From Cephaloticoccus sp. (GTDB lineage Bacteria; Verrucomicrobiota; Verrucomicrobiia; Opitutales; Opitutaceae), in assembly GCA_021734075.1 (NCBI GenBank), contig JAIPJW010000008.1, positions 1 through 49,888 of the forward strand: a stretch of 49,888 nt of DNA, in the 5' to 3' direction. Shown piece by piece: positions 25,553 to 34,847 of the stretch. Below the pieces are notes generated by a model that was not told the DNA's origin, searched no databases, and saw nothing but the letters and a program-made list of their open reading frames with translations. Every line of letters starts with the position of its first letter. Position 1 is the stretch's first letter. Both the position numbers and the translations under genes were made by a program.

Positions 25553-26368
25553 TCAGTTCGAATTAACGGGCAACACTGTGCCGGCCACCAAGTCGGTAGT
25601 CACCACTTTAAGTTGGCGGCAGAGTTCATCCACCGCATCCGGATATTTGCGGATGATATTGACCAGGGCACTGCCCACAACGACCCCGTCGGCATGCATC
25701 GCCACTTGGGCAACCTGCTCCCGCGTGGATATGCCAAAGCCGACCACCACCGGCAGGGTTGTGCGCGCCTTGATGCGGCCAATCGCCTCCGGGATGTTGG
25801 TTGCCACCTGATCCCGCACGCCGGTGACTCCCTCCCGTGAGACGTAATAAATAAAACCGGTGGCACATGCCACAATCCGATCGATCCGGGCATCGGGCGT
25901 GGTCGGTGCCACAATGAACACCGTTTCCATGCCGTGTTTCCTGCCCGCTGCGGCCACCTCTCCTGCCTCCTCCGGCGGTAAATCCAAGGTGAGCATCCCG
26001 TCGACTCCGGCCGCCCGGGCAGCCGCCACATACGCATCCACGCCATTGGCAAAAACGAGGTTGTAATAGGTGTAAAAGACAATCGGCACCTCACTGAACT
26101 CCCGAATCCGGCGGACCAATTCCAGGACCCTCGCCATGGTCATGCCGCTTTCCAGCGCGCGCTGGGCCGCCAGCTGATTGGTCAGACCATCGGCCAGGGG
26201 ATCGGAAAAGGGCACCCCCAACTCGAGAATATCCACCCCATTCTCAAGCAAAACCCGGCAGGCCGCCAGCGAGGTCTCCAAATTGGGATCGCCGGCACAA
26301 AGATAGGCGACAAACGCCGCGCGGTGGGACGCACGGGCACGGACAAAGGCTTGGGCTAGGCGGGACAT
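25553..26368 (-). CDS. trpA: Tryptophan synthase alpha subunit
   Basis: Cleaves indole-3-glycerol phosphate to indole and glyceraldehyde 3-phosphate. The 271-residue TIM barrel shows AFVAYLCAGDPNLETSL, then DILELGVPFSDPLADG (catalytic Glu) and LTLDLPPEEAGEV (catalytic Asp). It also has FIYYVSREGVTG, VVGFGISTREQ and the phosphate site DGVVVGSALV. ATG 26368 is the conserved start; a GTG seven codons upstream is also open. No trpB or other tryptophan gene is adjacent, so the pathway is dispersed in this genome; trpA sits upstream of the diguanylate cyclase gene. Confidence 0.96.
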   Translation of the reverse strand: MSRLAQAFVRARASHRAAFVAYLCAGDPNLETSLAACRVLLENGVDILELGVPFSDPLADGLTNQLAAQRALESGMTMARVLELVRRIREFSEVPIVFYTYYNLVFANGVDAYVAAARAAGVDGMLTLDLPPEEAGEVAAAGRKHGMETVFIVAPTTPDARIDRIVACATGFIYYVSREGVTGVRDQVATNIPEAIGRIKARTTLPVVVGFGISTREQVAQVAMHADGVVVGSALVNIIRKYPDAVDELCRQLKVVTTDLVAGTVLPVNSN

Positions 26369-26426
26369 GGAAAGACTCAATACCTGCACGACAATCGTGC
26401 GCGGAGCAAAGTCTGTTTTAAGAAAA

Positions 26427-27200
26427 CTATGCCAAAGTGAAATCGACCCATACCGGTCGGTGGTCGGAGAGAAAACTTCGCACCACCTCGCATTTTACTT
26501 CACCACACGCCGGCGGTAAAAAGATGAAATCCAGGGCCCGACTGGGCATGGGGGACGGAAAAGTCCGTCCTGCCTTGGGATGCAGGGAATAATCCCCGTG
26601 CAATGAAAAATAACGCAACAATTCAGCGGTGGCATCAGGCAGATGTGAGGGATTATTGAGGTCGCCGCACACGATCGGGGGCATATGCCAGTGGTCACGC
26701 CGGTGATGATGCTTGTGGGTCACATAATCCATCACCTGTTCCACCTGGCGAAACCGATGGACGCGCGAGCGATAATGCAGGTGCAGGTTGACGATCGGCA
26801 CACGCTTACCGCCAACATCCAATTCCACATAAAGAAAACCCTTTTCGCCCACGGTCCGGGCCCCAAAAACGATACTCTCGGACTCGATGATCGGATGCCG
26901 GGACAGGATGGCATTGCCATAATTGAGATTCAAAAGCCCCCCCCGACGGTTGTTGATCCCAAAAATGGCGTGTTGGAATCCCGTGTGCAGTTTGAGGTAT
27001 TCCAAATGATCAAAGTTGCCGGCCCAACGGGAGTTCTGGTCGATTTCCTGCAGGGCGACCACATCGGGCTCGAGTTCGTTGATCAGACGACCAATCTTGC
27101 GCAAATTGGCGCGCAGTTTCCGCCCCAGTGTGAAACCCGAGATGGGGGTCAGTCCGCGTCCGTGGGCGATATTGAAGGTAAGGATCCGCAGGCGCTGCAT
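26427..27200 (-). CDS. Endonuclease/exonuclease/phosphatase (EEP) family hydrolase
   Basis: A 257-residue protein with the full EEP catalytic set: ILTFNIAHGRG (Asn), VVALQEIDQNS (metal Glu), VNLHLHYRS (His), VCGDLNNPSH (Asp/Asn), ALDFIFLPP and SDHRPVWVDF (Asp-His). Such enzymes hydrolyse phosphodiester or phosphate bonds in DNA, inositol phosphates or sphingomyelin; the substrate is unknown. No signal peptide is present when the ATG at 27200 is used. It is divergent from the tRNA-His gene. Confidence 0.88.
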   Translation of the reverse strand: MQRLRILTFNIAHGRGLTPISGFTLGRKLRANLRKIGRLINELEPDVVALQEIDQNSRWAGNFDHLEYLKLHTGFQHAIFGINNRRGGLLNLNYGNAILSRHPIIESESIVFGARTVGEKGFLYVELDVGGKRVPIVNLHLHYRSRVHRFRQVEQVMDYVTHKHHHRRDHWHMPPIVCGDLNNPSHLPDATAELLRYFSLHGDYSLHPKAGRTFPSPMPSRALDFIFLPPACGEVKCEVVRSFLSDHRPVWVDFTLA

Positions 27201-27307
27201 GAGCACACTGATTGCTGCCAGCTGCAGACCTACCCAGCAATGGCAATCCGCCAGAAGAAGGGATTGACAGTCACCGGACGGGTCGTGAAGTTCTGCCACT
27301 CTTCACG

Positions 27308-27384
27308 GCGGCCATAGCTCAGTTGGTTAGAGCACTTGATTGTGATTCAAGGGGTCGCGGGTTCGAGTCCCGTTGGCCGCCCCA
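27308..27384 (+). tRNA. tRNA-His (anticodon GTG)
   Basis: Cloverleaf: acceptor GCGGCCA with TGGCCGC; D-stem GCTC/GAGC; anticodon stem CTTGA/TCAAG around TTGTGAT; T-arm GCGGG, TTCGAGT, CCCGT. The discriminator is C73 and CCA is encoded (27382-27384). The base before position 1 is G (27307), giving the G-1:C73 pair that identifies histidine tRNAs. Confidence 0.97.
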
Positions 27385-27397
27385 CTTTCACCATCCT

Positions 27398-28189
27398 ATG
27401 TTTTGGCTTAAAAAGGCGATCGCGTTCTGCCTGATGCCATTCACGGCCGGTCTGGGCCTGATCATATTCGGGGTGATACTGTCTTACCGGAAGCAATGGC
27501 CCCGCCTGGGGCGCACCCTGATCGTGGCAGGCGTGCTCATATTGGGCATTTCCAGCCACCGGCAGGTGGGATTGCTACTGCTTCAACCCTTGGAACAGCA
27601 ATATCCCGCAATCCCGGAATTCTCCGCGGGCGATACCTTGCCGACCACCTTGGCCGCCTGCCGCTACATCGTCGTGCTCGGTGGCGGCCATGCCGACGTG
27701 GCCTTGCTGCCCGCCACGAGCAAGCTCAGTCCCTATGCCCTGGCCCGCGTCGTTGAGGGCGTGCGGCTGGCCCGGTTGTTGCCCGAGGCCAAAATCATCA
27801 CCACCGGGCCGGGTTACCCCGGTCTGCAAACCCACGCCGAAATTCTCGCCCAAGCCGCCACATCTCTCGGATTGGATCCCAGCCGGTTGGAACAGACGGA
27901 CCATGGTCGTGATACGGAAAACGAGGCCCTTGCGCTCCAGAAACTGATCGGCGACCGTCCCTTCGCCCTGGTCACTTCGGCCTGGCACATGCCGCGGGCC
28001 ATTGCCCTCATGCGCAAGGCGGGGCTACACCCCCTCGCCTGCCCCGCCGATTTTCATGCCAAGGACAATGACCGGTTTACGTGGTCCGAATGGCTTTGGG
28101 GCTTGGATGGCCTCGAAAACAGCACCTGGGCGATCTACGAACGCTTGGGCTACCAGTGGGCCCGCGTGCGGGGCCGGATTGACGATTAG
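27398..28189 (+). CDS. YdcF/ElyC (DUF218) family membrane protein
   Basis: A 263-residue protein with two N-terminal membrane spans (AIAFCLMPFTAGLGLIIFGVI and TLIVAGVLILGISS), then a DUF218 domain: YIVVLGGGHAD, LARVVEGVRLARLLPEAKII, DTENEALAL and VTSAWHMPRAIALMRKAG. ElyC, the best-studied relative, supports envelope integrity and peptidoglycan synthesis at low temperature. ATG 27398 starts 13 bp after the tRNA-His 3' end, so a joint transcript is likely. It is convergent with phoU. Confidence 0.88.
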   Translation: MFWLKKAIAFCLMPFTAGLGLIIFGVILSYRKQWPRLGRTLIVAGVLILGISSHRQVGLLLLQPLEQQYPAIPEFSAGDTLPTTLAACRYIVVLGGGHADVALLPATSKLSPYALARVVEGVRLARLLPEAKIITTGPGYPGLQTHAEILAQAATSLGLDPSRLEQTDHGRDTENEALALQKLIGDRPFALVTSAWHMPRAIALMRKAGLHPLACPADFHAKDNDRFTWSEWLWGLDGLENSTWAIYERLGYQWARVRGRIDD

Positions 28190-28192
28190 GCG

Positions 28193-28209
28193 GCCAGTGA
28201 CGCACTGGC
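28193..28209. other. Hairpin between YdcF-like gene and phoU
   Basis: GCCAGTG, loop ACG, CACTGGC: seven perfect pairs placed between convergent genes. No T-run; possible weak bidirectional stop. Confidence 0.45.
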
Positions 28210-28231
28210 AGAGCCTCAGGGTCAGGGTCGG

Positions 28232-28903
28232 TCAACTGCCGTTTTTCAAATTCTGGTCGTGCCGCACGTCCTTGCCCTTTGCCAGGTAGATCATCTCCTC
28301 GGCAATGTTGGTGGCGTGATCGGCTATCCGCTCAATCGATTTGGAAATGAACATCAGTTCTATCGCGCGGCTGATGGTGTCGGGTTGTTCCAGCATGAAA
28401 CTTGAAAGCTCCCGGTAGAGTTGCTTGTTGATGGCATCGACCTCGGCATCCCGACGGATGACATCCGCCGCTATTACGGCATCGCCATTGAGGAAACAAT
28501 CGAGGGCATCCCTTAACATCGTCCCGGCCATGCCGGCCATGCGAGGAATATCGAGGTAGGGTTTAAGCGGCGGCTCGGCGGCCAGGCGCACCGCCCGCTT
28601 GGCAATGCCCGTGGCTTCGTCACCCACCCTTTCAAGGTCGTGTGAAGCCTTCATGCCCACGATCACCAGCCGCAGTTCGGTGGCAATCGGTGCGCGCAGA
28701 TTCATATACCGCATGGCCTCCTCGTCTATTTTGATCTCCAATTGATCCAATTCATCGTCGCGGGCGATCACCCGGTCCGCCAGTCCAATGTCGGCCTCCA
28801 CCAATGCCTTGATGGAGTCGTTGAGTTGCTGGATGGAGGTCTCGCCCATCTTGATCAGATGGCTGCGAAATGTTTCCAGTTCGGCGTCGAAAAAGCGTTT
28901 CAT
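28232..28903 (-). CDS. phoU: Phosphate transport regulator PhoU
   Basis: A 223-residue all-helical protein that damps Pst transport and PhoR/PhoB signalling when phosphate is plentiful. Two repeats of the PhoU fold are seen, with metal-binding-like motifs EEAMRYMNLRAPIATELR, SHDLERVGDEATGIAKRA in the first and RDAEVDAINKQLYREL, KSIERIADHATNIAEE in the second. Length is typical. It is the last gene of the phosphate operon, 41 bp after pstB. Confidence 0.97.
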   Translation of the reverse strand: MKRFFDAELETFRSHLIKMGETSIQQLNDSIKALVEADIGLADRVIARDDELDQLEIKIDEEAMRYMNLRAPIATELRLVIVGMKASHDLERVGDEATGIAKRAVRLAAEPPLKPYLDIPRMAGMAGTMLRDALDCFLNGDAVIAADVIRRDAEVDAINKQLYRELSSFMLEQPDTISRAIELMFISKSIERIADHATNIAEEMIYLAKGKDVRHDQNLKNGS

Positions 28904-28944
28904 GATGTGGGGAGGACAGGCGTTTTGATCAGGGTGGGGGCAAC

Positions 28945-29808
28945 TCAGCCAAAGCGTCCGGAGACGTAGGCCTCGGTCTGGGCATTGCCGGGGTTCATAA
29001 AGATGGTTTGCGTATCGGCGTATTCAATCAGCTTGCCCAGATAAAAGAAGGCGGTCTTGTCCGAACAACGAGCCGCCTGTTGCATGTTGTGGGTCACGAT
29101 GATGATGGTGAACTGTGATTTTAATTCGTGGATCAGCTCCTCCACCTTCGAGGTGGAAATCGGGTCCAGGGCCGAACAGGGCTCGTCCATCAGGATAATT
29201 TCCGGCTCCACCGCAATCGCTCGTGCAATGCACAGTCGTTGCTGTTGTCCGCCCGACAGACCCAGACCGGAGGTGTTGAGCCGATCCTTCACCTCGTCCC
29301 ACAACGCGGCTCCACGCAGGGATTTTTCGACCACCTCGTCGAGATGCGCCTTGTTGCTGACCCCCTGCAGGCGCAAGCCGTAGGTGATGTTCTCGTAAAT
29401 CGACTTGGGGAAGGGATTGGATTTCTGGAAGACCATCCCGACGCGTTTGCGCAATTCAATGGCATCCACCTCCGGACTGTAAATGTCGACCCCGCGGATT
29501 CTGATCTGACCGCGCTTGACCTTGGTGCCGTCAATCAGGTCATTCATGCGGTTGAGGCAGCGCAGCAAGGTGGACTTGCCGCAGCCCGATGGGCCGATAA
29601 AGGCACTGACCTTCTTCTCCTCGATCTTCATGTCCACATCGAACAATGCCTGGTTGGCCCCGTAAAAAAAATCCACGTGATCAATGTCGATCAGGGTCTT
29701 GCCCACCGGGTTTGCGGTGGCAGGCGGCACCGCGCCAATTTGGTTGGCGACGGGATTCGAGGGGGCGGTCGGCGGGCTGGTTTCCATGGAAAGTGGGTGA
29801 GTCACCAT
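28945..29808 (-). CDS. pstB: Phosphate ABC transporter ATPase PstB
   Basis: A 287-residue ATPase subunit. Walker [22 protein letters not shown]-loop [19 protein letters not shown], signature [16 protein letters not shown], Walker [13 protein letters not shown] and switch [12 protein letters not shown] are all intact and typical of PstB. A Pro/Ala-rich N-terminal extension of about 35 residues precedes the ATPase core. The start overlaps the end of pstA by 7 bp, which implies translational coupling; a second ATG seven codons in (29787) is possible. Confidence 0.98.
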   Translation of the reverse strand: MVTHPLSMETSPPTAPSNPVANQIGAVPPATANPVGKTLIDIDHVDFFYGANQALFDVDMKIEEKKVSAFIGPSGCGKSTLLRCLNRMNDLIDGTKVKRGQIRIRGVDIYSPEVDAIELRKRVGMVFQKSNPFPKSIYENITYGLRLQGVSNKAHLDEVVEKSLRGAALWDEVKDRLNTSGLGLSGGQQQRLCIARAIAVEPEIILMDEPCSALDPISTSKVEELIHELKSQFTIIIVTHNMQQAARCSDKTAFFYLGKLIEYADTQTIFMNPGNAQTEAYVSGRFG

Positions 29809-30851
29809 TTGTAACGGTTACGGAGATGATTACGCAGGATGATCGAGGCCGCGGCAATCAGTGCCACGATCAGCAAAAAGACAAAGGCGGTGCCGTATTG
29901 CACCCGCTCGGTGTATTCGTTCTGGGGGATTTTTGAACTCACCACGTAAATGTGATAAGGCAGCGCCATGACCCCCTGAAAAATGAAATCACTCGCACGG
30001 TGCAGATCCTCCCACGGGAGCTTGTCGCGGATGACATAGGCGGCGGTGAACATGATCGGCGCGGTTTCCCCTGCCACCCGCGCAATGCCCAGGATTGACG
30101 AGGTCAGGATGCCCGGCAGGGCGTAGGGCAGGACATTTTTCCGGATGGTCTGCCAATGGGTGGCGCCCAGGGCCAGGGAGCCTTCCCGAAAGCCTTTTGG
30201 CACGGAGCGCAGTGATTCCTCCGAGGCGGTGATCACCACCGGCAGCACCATGAACGCCAGGGTAAACCAACCGGCGACCAGTGAGACATTCCAACCAAAA
30301 TAATTCACGAACATGCCGAAGCCAAAAAGCCCGAATACGATGGAAGGCACCCCCGCGAGATTCAATATGGCGAGGCGCACAAAGCGGATGAACCGACCTT
30401 CCTTGGCGTATTCGCTGAGGTATACTGCCGCACAGACGCCCAGAATCAGGGCAATGGTCATGGAACCCACCACCAACAGCACGGTGCCGACAATGGCCGG
30501 GAAGATGCCACCGGCGGAGTAGACGTAACTGTCGGCATGCACTTTTGCCGCGGCGGGATTTGCGTCGGTGAAGGACCGATACTCCCGGTCCCCCATCTCG
30601 TGTTTCACGCCCTCATATTCAAAGACATAAAGCGATTCCGGAGCCTCCGTGAAGAAGGTTGTGTTGATGAACGGAGCCTCCGTCTTGAACACCGTGCCGG
30701 CTCCCTTGATGAAAATGGTCAGAAAGACCGAGGCGCCGCAAAGCAACACCAGATAAGTCGCGGCCCGGAAGGCCCAAAAAATCCGGTTCTCCCAGCGGGA
30801 ACCCGGGGTCGAGCGCTTTTGGAAAATATTGTGCGGGGCGGTGACGTCCAT
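29802..30851 (-). CDS. pstA: Phosphate ABC transporter permease PstA
   Basis: A 349-residue inner-membrane permease. The permease core has [37 protein letters not shown] and the ATPase-contact loop [18 protein letters not shown], then [12 protein letters not shown], all typical of PstA. It is about 50 residues longer than enteric PstA because of a periplasmic loop after the first span (residues 50-115, [11 protein letters not shown] region). ATG 30851 lies 4 bp from the pstC stop. Confidence 0.96.
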   Translation of the reverse strand: MDVTAPHNIFQKRSTPGSRWENRIFWAFRAATYLVLLCGASVFLTIFIKGAGTVFKTEAPFINTTFFTEAPESLYVFEYEGVKHEMGDREYRSFTDANPAAAKVHADSYVYSAGGIFPAIVGTVLLVVGSMTIALILGVCAAVYLSEYAKEGRFIRFVRLAILNLAGVPSIVFGLFGFGMFVNYFGWNVSLVAGWFTLAFMVLPVVITASEESLRSVPKGFREGSLALGATHWQTIRKNVLPYALPGILTSSILGIARVAGETAPIMFTAAYVIRDKLPWEDLHRASDFIFQGVMALPYHIYVVSSKIPQNEYTERVQYGTAFVFLLIVALIAAASIILRNHLRNRYKW

Positions 30852-30855
30852 GAGT

Positions 30856-32457
30856 TCAGCCGATGGAGATGCGATAGCGGCGCACAATCTTCTGCGCGAG
30901 GTAGTTGATGCCGAGCGCCAGGAAAAACAGCAAGATACCCACCACGAACAGCGCGCGGTAGTGAATGCTGCCCCGCACCACTTCACCCATTTCCTGTGCA
31001 ATGATGCCGGTCATGGTGTGCACCGGTTGGGTGATCACGGCCAGCCCCGCCGTGAAATCCGGGATGGCAATGCGATTGCCGGCACAGAGCAGCACCACCA
31101 TGGTCTCACCAATCACCCGGCCCAGACCGAGCAGCACCGCGGAAATAATACCCGAAAGCGAGGCGGGCACTATGATGCGGATGATGGTCTGCAGGCGCGA
31201 TGCCCCGAGCGCCATGGAAGCTTCCTTGAAGGGCCGGGGCACGTTGTTGAGCGCATCCTCGGCGAGGGTGAAAATGGTGGGGACGGCAATCAGGGCCAGC
31301 AGGCAGCCGGCGGTCAGAATGTTGAGCCGCTCACTGTAGGGGAAACCCGGCACCCATTCCATCCAGCCTTGCTGCGACAGGGCCCGCAAAGCCTGGCCCA
31401 GCACGGCGATGCCGAAGAATCCCAGCACCACGGAGGGAATCGCGGAAATGAATTCAATACCGGGTTTGATCAACCGGCGTTCCGCTTCCGTGGCGATCTG
31501 GTTGACGTAAATCGCCGCACCCACGCCCATGGGAACCGCCAGCAACAGGGCGACAAATGACACCATCAGCGATCCCACCACAAGGGGCACGACCCCATAC
31601 CAATCCTGCCAAAAGCTGGCCGTGAGCCAATCCCGACCAAAGATAAAGGCACTGATGGAACGGAAAAATGGCACCTCCTTGTGATAATCCCATGTCTCCA
31701 GATTCCTTTCGATGGCGGGAAAACCCGCCAGGTAGGTCCGGGTGAGTGCCTTGAAATGGACCAGACGGGCCGCGATTTCGTCCGTGGGCATGACCGGGGC
31801 CTGCCCGAGAACTTCCTCCAGTTGCCGGCCAAATTCCGCAGTGATCGTGCGGTAGGTGGGCAGAATGCCCACCAAGGGGGCTAATTCCGCATCAAAATCC
31901 ACCGTGATTTGCTCCACCTTGGCGGCCTCGTCCTTTTTGCCTTCTGCCAGCAATTGCTCCCGCTCGGTTTGCTTGTCCTCGGAGATCAGGAATTTTGATT
32001 TGATGGCCGAGGCGACATCCGTGAGGTCCGAGAGCACATCACGCAGCGGGTCGACGGCATAACTGTAATTGTCGGCAAACTCGTCAAACGACCGTAATTG
32101 GGCATTGGCCGCAGCCAGATCCATGCCCTTCTCTTCGGTGTAATACAGGAACTGTTGCCGCCGCATATCCGCGAGGTAACGACTCAGGGCCGTGTGGTCA
32201 TCCACCTGTTGGCGGATGTAATCGACATATTCCAGACCAGCCTGACGGTAAATCTTCAGGTTGCGCTGGTTTTGGGTGAAGAAATCAGTGCCTTCCCGGA
32301 ACAGGAAAATCGTGATCAGGGCGAGCACCACAACTGAAACCACGGCATTGCCCTGAAAAAAATGCCGGATGAAATCGTCCACACTCAGACCCAGGAATCT
32401 CACGCGGGATTTCCTGATGGGAAATGAAGGTTCGTTATCCGGGGACTTGGAATCCAT
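30856..32457 (-). CDS. pstC: Phosphate ABC transporter permease PstC with large periplasmic insertion
   Basis: A 533-residue permease. The C-terminal 250 residues carry the family core: [59 protein letters not shown] and [14 protein letters not shown]. Between the first span (near residue 40-55) and the second lie about 210-220 extra, mostly helical and charged residues (57-275), far longer than in enteric PstC (about 320 residues in total). The insert should be periplasmic and could contact PstS or another envelope protein. ATG 32457 is chosen because the 13 upstream codons run into the terminator stem. Confidence 0.93.
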   Translation of the reverse strand: MDSKSPDNEPSFPIRKSRVRFLGLSVDDFIRHFFQGNAVVSVVVLALITIFLFREGTDFFTQNQRNLKIYRQAGLEYVDYIRQQVDDHTALSRYLADMRRQQFLYYTEEKGMDLAAANAQLRSFDEFADNYSYAVDPLRDVLSDLTDVASAIKSKFLISEDKQTEREQLLAEGKKDEAAKVEQITVDFDAELAPLVGILPTYRTITAEFGRQLEEVLGQAPVMPTDEIAARLVHFKALTRTYLAGFPAIERNLETWDYHKEVPFFRSISAFIFGRDWLTASFWQDWYGVVPLVVGSLMVSFVALLLAVPMGVGAAIYVNQIATEAERRLIKPGIEFISAIPSVVLGFFGIAVLGQALRALSQQGWMEWVPGFPYSERLNILTAGCLLALIAVPTIFTLAEDALNNVPRPFKEASMALGASRLQTIIRIIVPASLSGIISAVLLGLGRVIGETMVVLLCAGNRIAIPDFTAGLAVITQPVHTMTGIIAQEMGEVVRGSIHYRALFVVGILLFFLALGINYLAQKIVRRYRISIG

Positions 32458-32496
32458 TGCGTTGGTGCGGTCGTGATAAACCGGTTGACAGCACAA

Positions 32497-32526
32497 AAGC
32501 CCGCCGACGCTTGGTCAAGCGGGCTT
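32497..32526 (-). terminator. Terminator or attenuator inside the phosphate operon
   Basis: Read on the minus strand: AAGCCCGC, a 14-nt loop, then GCGGGCTTTTG. An inner GCTTG/CAAGC pairing competes with the outer stem. It lies between the pstS stop and the pstC start and would let pstS and the porin be made in excess of the permease genes. Confidence 0.85.
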
Positions 32527-32546
32527 GTGACATTATTTGGTGAGGC

Positions 32547-33353
32547 TTAACGAATCGCCACGAAACCGACCTTTTCCACGATCTTCTGGCCTTCGTCACT
32601 GAGGGTGAACTCGATGAACTTGGCGGCTTCACCCACGGGCTCGCCGTTGGTGTAGTAGAAGGTCGGGCGGGCATAGGGATAAGCCTTGGACAGCACCGTT
32701 TCCTTGGAGGGATGAACCCCATTGATCCCCACGGCCTTGAGCCCAGGGTCACTGATATAGGCAATGCCCACATAACCGATGCCATTGGGGTTCTTGGCGA
32801 CTTCCGCCGCAATCTGCTCATTGCCCGCCATCTTTTGGGAGGAGGAGGCATAATCACGTTTCTTCATGGCCAAGGCCTTGAAGTCGGAATAGGTGCCGGA
32901 CGAAGTATTGCGGGTGTAGACCGAAATCTTGCCAGCCGGACCACCCACGGCGGACCAGTCCGTGATGTCACCGGTGAAGATCTGCTCCACCTGGCGCGGC
33001 GTCAGATCGTTGATTGGGCTGCCCGCATTCACGACGACCCCAATGCCATCGTAACACACGATGGTGGGCTTCATCGAAACCCCCTTGGCCTGGGCGGCGG
33101 ACATTTCGGTGGGCTTGGCCCGACGGGAAGCCATGCCGATATCAGCCGTGCTGTCAGTGATGGCTGCTATGCCGGTCGTGGAACCCTCCGCGGCGATTTC
33201 AAAGCTGACGCCGGGATGCTGGGCCTTGTATTCTTCGGACAGCATCGGCACGAGTTTGGCGCCCAGGGTGTCGGAACCCTTGATGACGAGTTTCTGAGCC
33301 TGCAGTGAGGTCGCGGCCAGGGAGGCCAGGGCGAGTATGAGTAATTTTTTCAT
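32547..33353 (-). CDS. pstS: Phosphate-binding protein PstS
   Basis: A 268-residue periplasmic binding protein with a signal peptide (MKKLLILALASLAATSLQAQ). Phosphate-site motifs are KGSDTLG near the N-terminus, EGSTTGIAAI, IGMASRRAKPTE and TRNTSSGTYSDF. It belongs to the shorter PstS-like type found across many phyla. It is 36 bp downstream of the porin gene and upstream of a terminator, consistent with high expression of the binding protein. Confidence 0.96.
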   Translation of the reverse strand: MKKLLILALASLAATSLQAQKLVIKGSDTLGAKLVPMLSEEYKAQHPGVSFEIAAEGSTTGIAAITDSTADIGMASRRAKPTEMSAAQAKGVSMKPTIVCYDGIGVVVNAGSPINDLTPRQVEQIFTGDITDWSAVGGPAGKISVYTRNTSSGTYSDFKALAMKKRDYASSSQKMAGNEQIAAEVAKNPNGIGYVGIAYISDPGLKAVGINGVHPSKETVLSKAYPYARPTFYYTNGEPVGEAAKFIEFTLSDEGQKIVEKVGFVAIR

Positions 33354-33389
33354 GACTGTTGATGTTTTTGTTGCAATTGAAAACCAGGG

Positions 33390-34670
33390 TTAAAAGTCGA
33401 TCTGCATCTGGGAACGAATGCCGGATCCATTCTCGGATGCACCATCGCTCAATTTGCTGTCGGTGTAACCGAGTTGCCACTTCATGCCGTCGGGCACAAA
33501 AGTGTAGGTCATTCCGATAAATATTTCCTCAAGCTTCTGACCGGTCTTGGCTGCCGGAGACGAGCGCACGCCGTCTGAAATCTTCACGCCACGACCGTCG
33601 GCGTCCACACTGCTGAAGCGGGCAACCGCCTCAATTTTCTCCGTAAGCGCAAAGGAAGGCTGGATCCAGTAACCACTGGGACTGGCATCCTTGCCCACTG
33701 CCGCACCACTGTCGACCGAGGCGGAGAGATATTCACCGGCCAGGTTGAACTTGCCCATCGTCAGATCGCCATAGAGCGAAAAGACATTCATGTCGTAGCC
33801 CTGACCCAGTGCGGTGTTCTTGACGCCACCTTGGTCAGGCAGGAACCCGACACCCGCACCGACCTTCAGCTTGCCGCCGGAGAACATGCTGGTGTAGCCG
33901 GCATCGGCCCAGAGTGCGACCGTGTTGTTCGCGCTGCTGCCACTGCTTTTGGAACCATCAACCGATCCATCGCCCGTGGTCTCGGTGCGTTGCGGGTTGG
34001 TGGCGGCGGCACCGAAAAAGAATCCGGAAGTCTTGGCTTTGCGGGCATTGACGTCGCCCCCTTCAAGATAGGCGCCGATGCGGTAACTCGCCGCACCCAA
34101 CCGCCGGCCATTGTTTGGCTCCACGAAGAAACGGGTGACGGGGGAACGCTCGATCGACTTTAGACTGCCCGAAGACATGGTCTCTTCGTAGCCGAGGTTG
34201 ACCTTGCGCAAACCGAAATCGAGCGCGATCGGCGTGCCGCCGGCATAACCGCTCCATTCCATGTAGGCCTTGTCGAAATTGCCGCCGGAAAAATCATAGT
34301 TCAAGTTGGCCGTCCAATCCGCACCCACGCCGGCTTTGACGCCGAAATAAATGCGACGGAGGAAGAACTGGCTGGTGGCCGCAACATTTTGGTCGGTGGA
34401 GAGACCGGCATATTGCAACTGCATGCGGCCGCTCAGGGCAATGGAGTTGGTCGCCTTGCCGCCGGAGACGGAGGAAATGACGAATTCCTGGGATTCACGG
34501 GAAAGGTCGGCGCGAATATCCTCGGCTTCCTGGTCCGTGATGATCCCCTTGCGGATAAGAACATCAAGCAGGGCACCACTTTCTCCGGCCAGCACCGGAC
34601 TGGTGATCAGGGCGACGCCTGCAAGCAGGGCGATCCATTTGGATTTGAATGTGAACATACGATTACTCAT
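33390..34670 (-). CDS. OprO/OprP-like phosphate-selective porin
   Basis: A 426-residue outer-membrane protein with a signal peptide (residues about 5-28, LLAGVALITSPVLAGE). A short helical N-terminus follows (LLDVLIRKGIITDQEAEDI), then a beta-barrel of alternating strands ending SQMQIDF with the terminal Phe of outer-membrane barrels. It matches the phosphate-selective porin O/P family (SGRMQLQY, RRIYFGVKAGVG, NYDFSGGNFDKAYMEW). Linkage to pstS supports a role in phosphate entry across the outer membrane. A second ATG is four codons in. Confidence 0.92.
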   Translation of the reverse strand: MSNRMFTFKSKWIALLAGVALITSPVLAGESGALLDVLIRKGIITDQEAEDIRADLSRESQEFVISSVSGGKATNSIALSGRMQLQYAGLSTDQNVAATSQFFLRRIYFGVKAGVGADWTANLNYDFSGGNFDKAYMEWSGYAGGTPIALDFGLRKVNLGYEETMSSGSLKSIERSPVTRFFVEPNNGRRLGAASYRIGAYLEGGDVNARKAKTSGFFFGAAATNPQRTETTGDGSVDGSKSSGSSANNTVALWADAGYTSMFSGGKLKVGAGVGFLPDQGGVKNTALGQGYDMNVFSLYGDLTMGKFNLAGEYLSASVDSGAAVGKDASPSGYWIQPSFALTEKIEAVARFSSVDADGRGVKISDGVRSSPAAKTGQKLEEIFIGMTYTFVPDGMKWQLGYTDSKLSDGASENGSGIRSQMQIDF

Positions 34671-34715
34671 TTTGGTTGGTAGGTTTGTGGGACGGTGCAG
34701 TTTTAGCCCACGATT

Positions 34716-34742
34716 GTTACGAATCCGTGTCGCGCATGTCAC
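34716..34742. promoter_or_regulatory. Possible Pho-box half-sites upstream of the porin-pst operon
   Basis: On the plus strand GTTAC (34716), GTGTC (34727) and GTCAC (34738) are spaced exactly 11 bp apart, 46-72 bp before the porin start codon. The period and the GTCAC core recall PhoB sites, and the same layout is seen more clearly at 39521-39553. Only partial matches, so low confidence. Confidence 0.35.
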
Positions 34743-34847
34743 AAACCTGCAAAACACCGCCGGAACGGGTATTTTCATGCGCCGCGATTGAATCGCGTCG
34801 TCCGGGCCGCAGCCCGACCCCGTTGATTCCACAACCATGCGACGCCA

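Noticed and set aside
24723-25811. Open frame of 362 codons opposite the diguanylate cyclase and trpA
   Set aside because: Antisense shadow spanning two well-identified genes, with His/Gln-rich low-complexity composition.
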